Shown here: piece after piece, positions 4,797-5,371 of the stretch | Layout: each line of letters starts with the position of its first letter | How positions within the stretch are numbered: the first letter of the stretch is position 1 | Origin: Chloroflexota bacterium | Lineage (GTDB): Bacteria; Chloroflexota; Anaerolineae; Anaerolineales; DRKV01 | Direction: 5' to 3' | Assembly: GCA_011051635.1 (NCBI GenBank) | Contig: DRKV01000359.1 | Coordinates: 1-5,371 of the forward strand | Length of the DNA: 5,371 nucleotides | The notes under the pieces: model-generated | What the model was told of the DNA's origin: nothing | Seen by the model: the letters and a program-made list of their open reading frames with translations, nothing else | Databases searched by the model: none | Program-made: the position numbers and the translations under genes

Positions 4797-5371
4797 ATGA
4801 AGAAAAGATGGATAATGCTCATTGGAGTGCTCTTATTGTCTTTTGCGTTGGTAGGCGGTGTGCTGGCAGCATCGCGCACCAGTCTGCCAGAGACGAGGGA
4901 GACCATACCACAAACATTCACCCCGGCCCAGAAGGCTCCAGCGCCCTCTGCGGCCACGTCAACAATCTACTTTGAAGAGCATTTCGAGGCAGGCACATTT
5001 CCGCCTCCTGGTTGGACAATTAGCAATAACGGCGGAGATTGCCTGTGGAGCGACGAAAGCGGCGAAACATCCCCCGAAGGCAACCTGACGCCCGGATGGG
5101 ATGGCTTCGCCGATGCCGATTCGGACGCCTGCGGGAGTGGAACCACCATGGATACATCCCTGGTCTCTCCCCCCATTGACCTGACTTCCGCACCGGACGG
5201 TACTTTCCTCGAGTTTGCTTCCGATTTCAAGAACCCTGGCATACAAACCGCTACCGTAGAAATCATCAACTCAGGGGTTGCTACCTGGACGCGCATCTTC
5301 ACGCTTACAGGTGCCTCACAGAATACCTTTGCCCAGATAGACTTGACAAATTATCTGGGCTACCCCAATAC
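4797..5371 (+). CDS. Secreted choice-of-anchor-J / cleaved-adhesin-like domain protein, 3' truncated by window edge
   Basis: The frame from ATG 4797 stays open to the right edge (191 codons seen, no stop). A Sec signal peptide is clear: KKR at 2-4, a hydrophobic core at 6-23 and a probable cut after VLA (22-24). A Pro/Thr/Ala-rich linker (26-56) follows. From about residue 58 the pattern FEEHFEAGTFPPPGW (59-73), then SGTTMDTSLVSPPIDL (114-129) and FLEFASDF (137-144), is the signature of choice-of-anchor J / cleaved-adhesin (MAM-like jelly-roll) domains. These domains occur in large extracellular or surface-anchored bacterial proteins, often peptidases or adhesins. C82 and C112 could form a disulphide. 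The catalytic or anchoring part, if any, lies beyond the window. It is transcribed divergently from the DUF624 gene. Base composition looks less GC-rich than in the leftward genes. Secretion is well supported; overall function is unknown. Confidence 0.82.
   Translation, partial: MKKRWIMLIGVLLLSFALVGGVLAASRTSLPETRETIPQTFTPAQKAPAPSAATSTIYFEEHFEAGTFPPPGWTISNNGGDCLWSDESGETSPEGNLTPGWDGFADADSDACGSGTTMDTSLVSPPIDLTSAPDGTFLEFASDFKNPGIQTATVEIINSGVATWTRIFTLTGASQNTFAQIDLTNYLGYPN

Overview
The window reads as bacterial chromosomal DNA, GC-rich for most of its length. The genes are closely spaced and intronless. Several have clear Shine-Dalgarno sites. I see no mobile element, CRISPR array, rRNA or tRNA. 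The gene content suggests a Chloroflexota (Anaerolineae-like) bacterium: a eukaryotic-type phosphofructokinase half, an SCP-x/archaeal-type thiolase, a DUF624 membrane protein, a secreted choice-of-anchor protein, and C-rich, G-free spacers. That taxonomic reading is inference, not proof.

Layout: (1) 1-852 (+) is the C-terminal part of a phosphofructokinase cut by the left edge. It resembles the regulatory half of the duplicated eukaryotic enzyme, with the catalytic motifs lost. (2) 853-976 is a spacer holding a perfect 16-bp inverted repeat built from nested AGACC/GGTCT palindromes, followed by a G-free 8-bp tandem repeat ending just before the next start. (3) 977-2131 (+) is an SCP-x/archaeal-type thiolase. 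Two bases later comes 2134-2697 (+), a stand-alone HD hydrolase that keeps the full set of SpoT/Mesh1 alarmone-hydrolase residues. (4) 2698-2737 is a second 8-bp tandem repeat in the convergent gap; its last copy contains the stop codon of the next gene. (5) 2732-3838 (-) is a complete, catalytically intact single-domain phosphofructokinase. (6) 3995-4627 (-) is a DUF624/YesL-like membrane protein with a promoter placed for leaderless transcription. (7) A divergent intergenic region of about 170 bases holds a 10-bp direct repeat. (8) 4797 to the right edge (+) is the N-terminal part of a secreted choice-of-anchor-J / cleaved-adhesin-like protein.

Functionally, the locus places two very different phosphofructokinases (one apparently regulatory, one catalytic) on either side of an acyl-CoA thiolase and a probable (p)ppGpp hydrolase. 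This would suit control of glycolytic and acetyl-CoA flux linked to a starvation signal, but only the thiolase-HD pair shows operon-level linkage. The most notable items are the bacterial eukaryotic-type phosphofructokinase half with its conserved fructose-2,6-bisphosphate-site residues, the nested palindrome, and the paired 8-bp tandem repeats.
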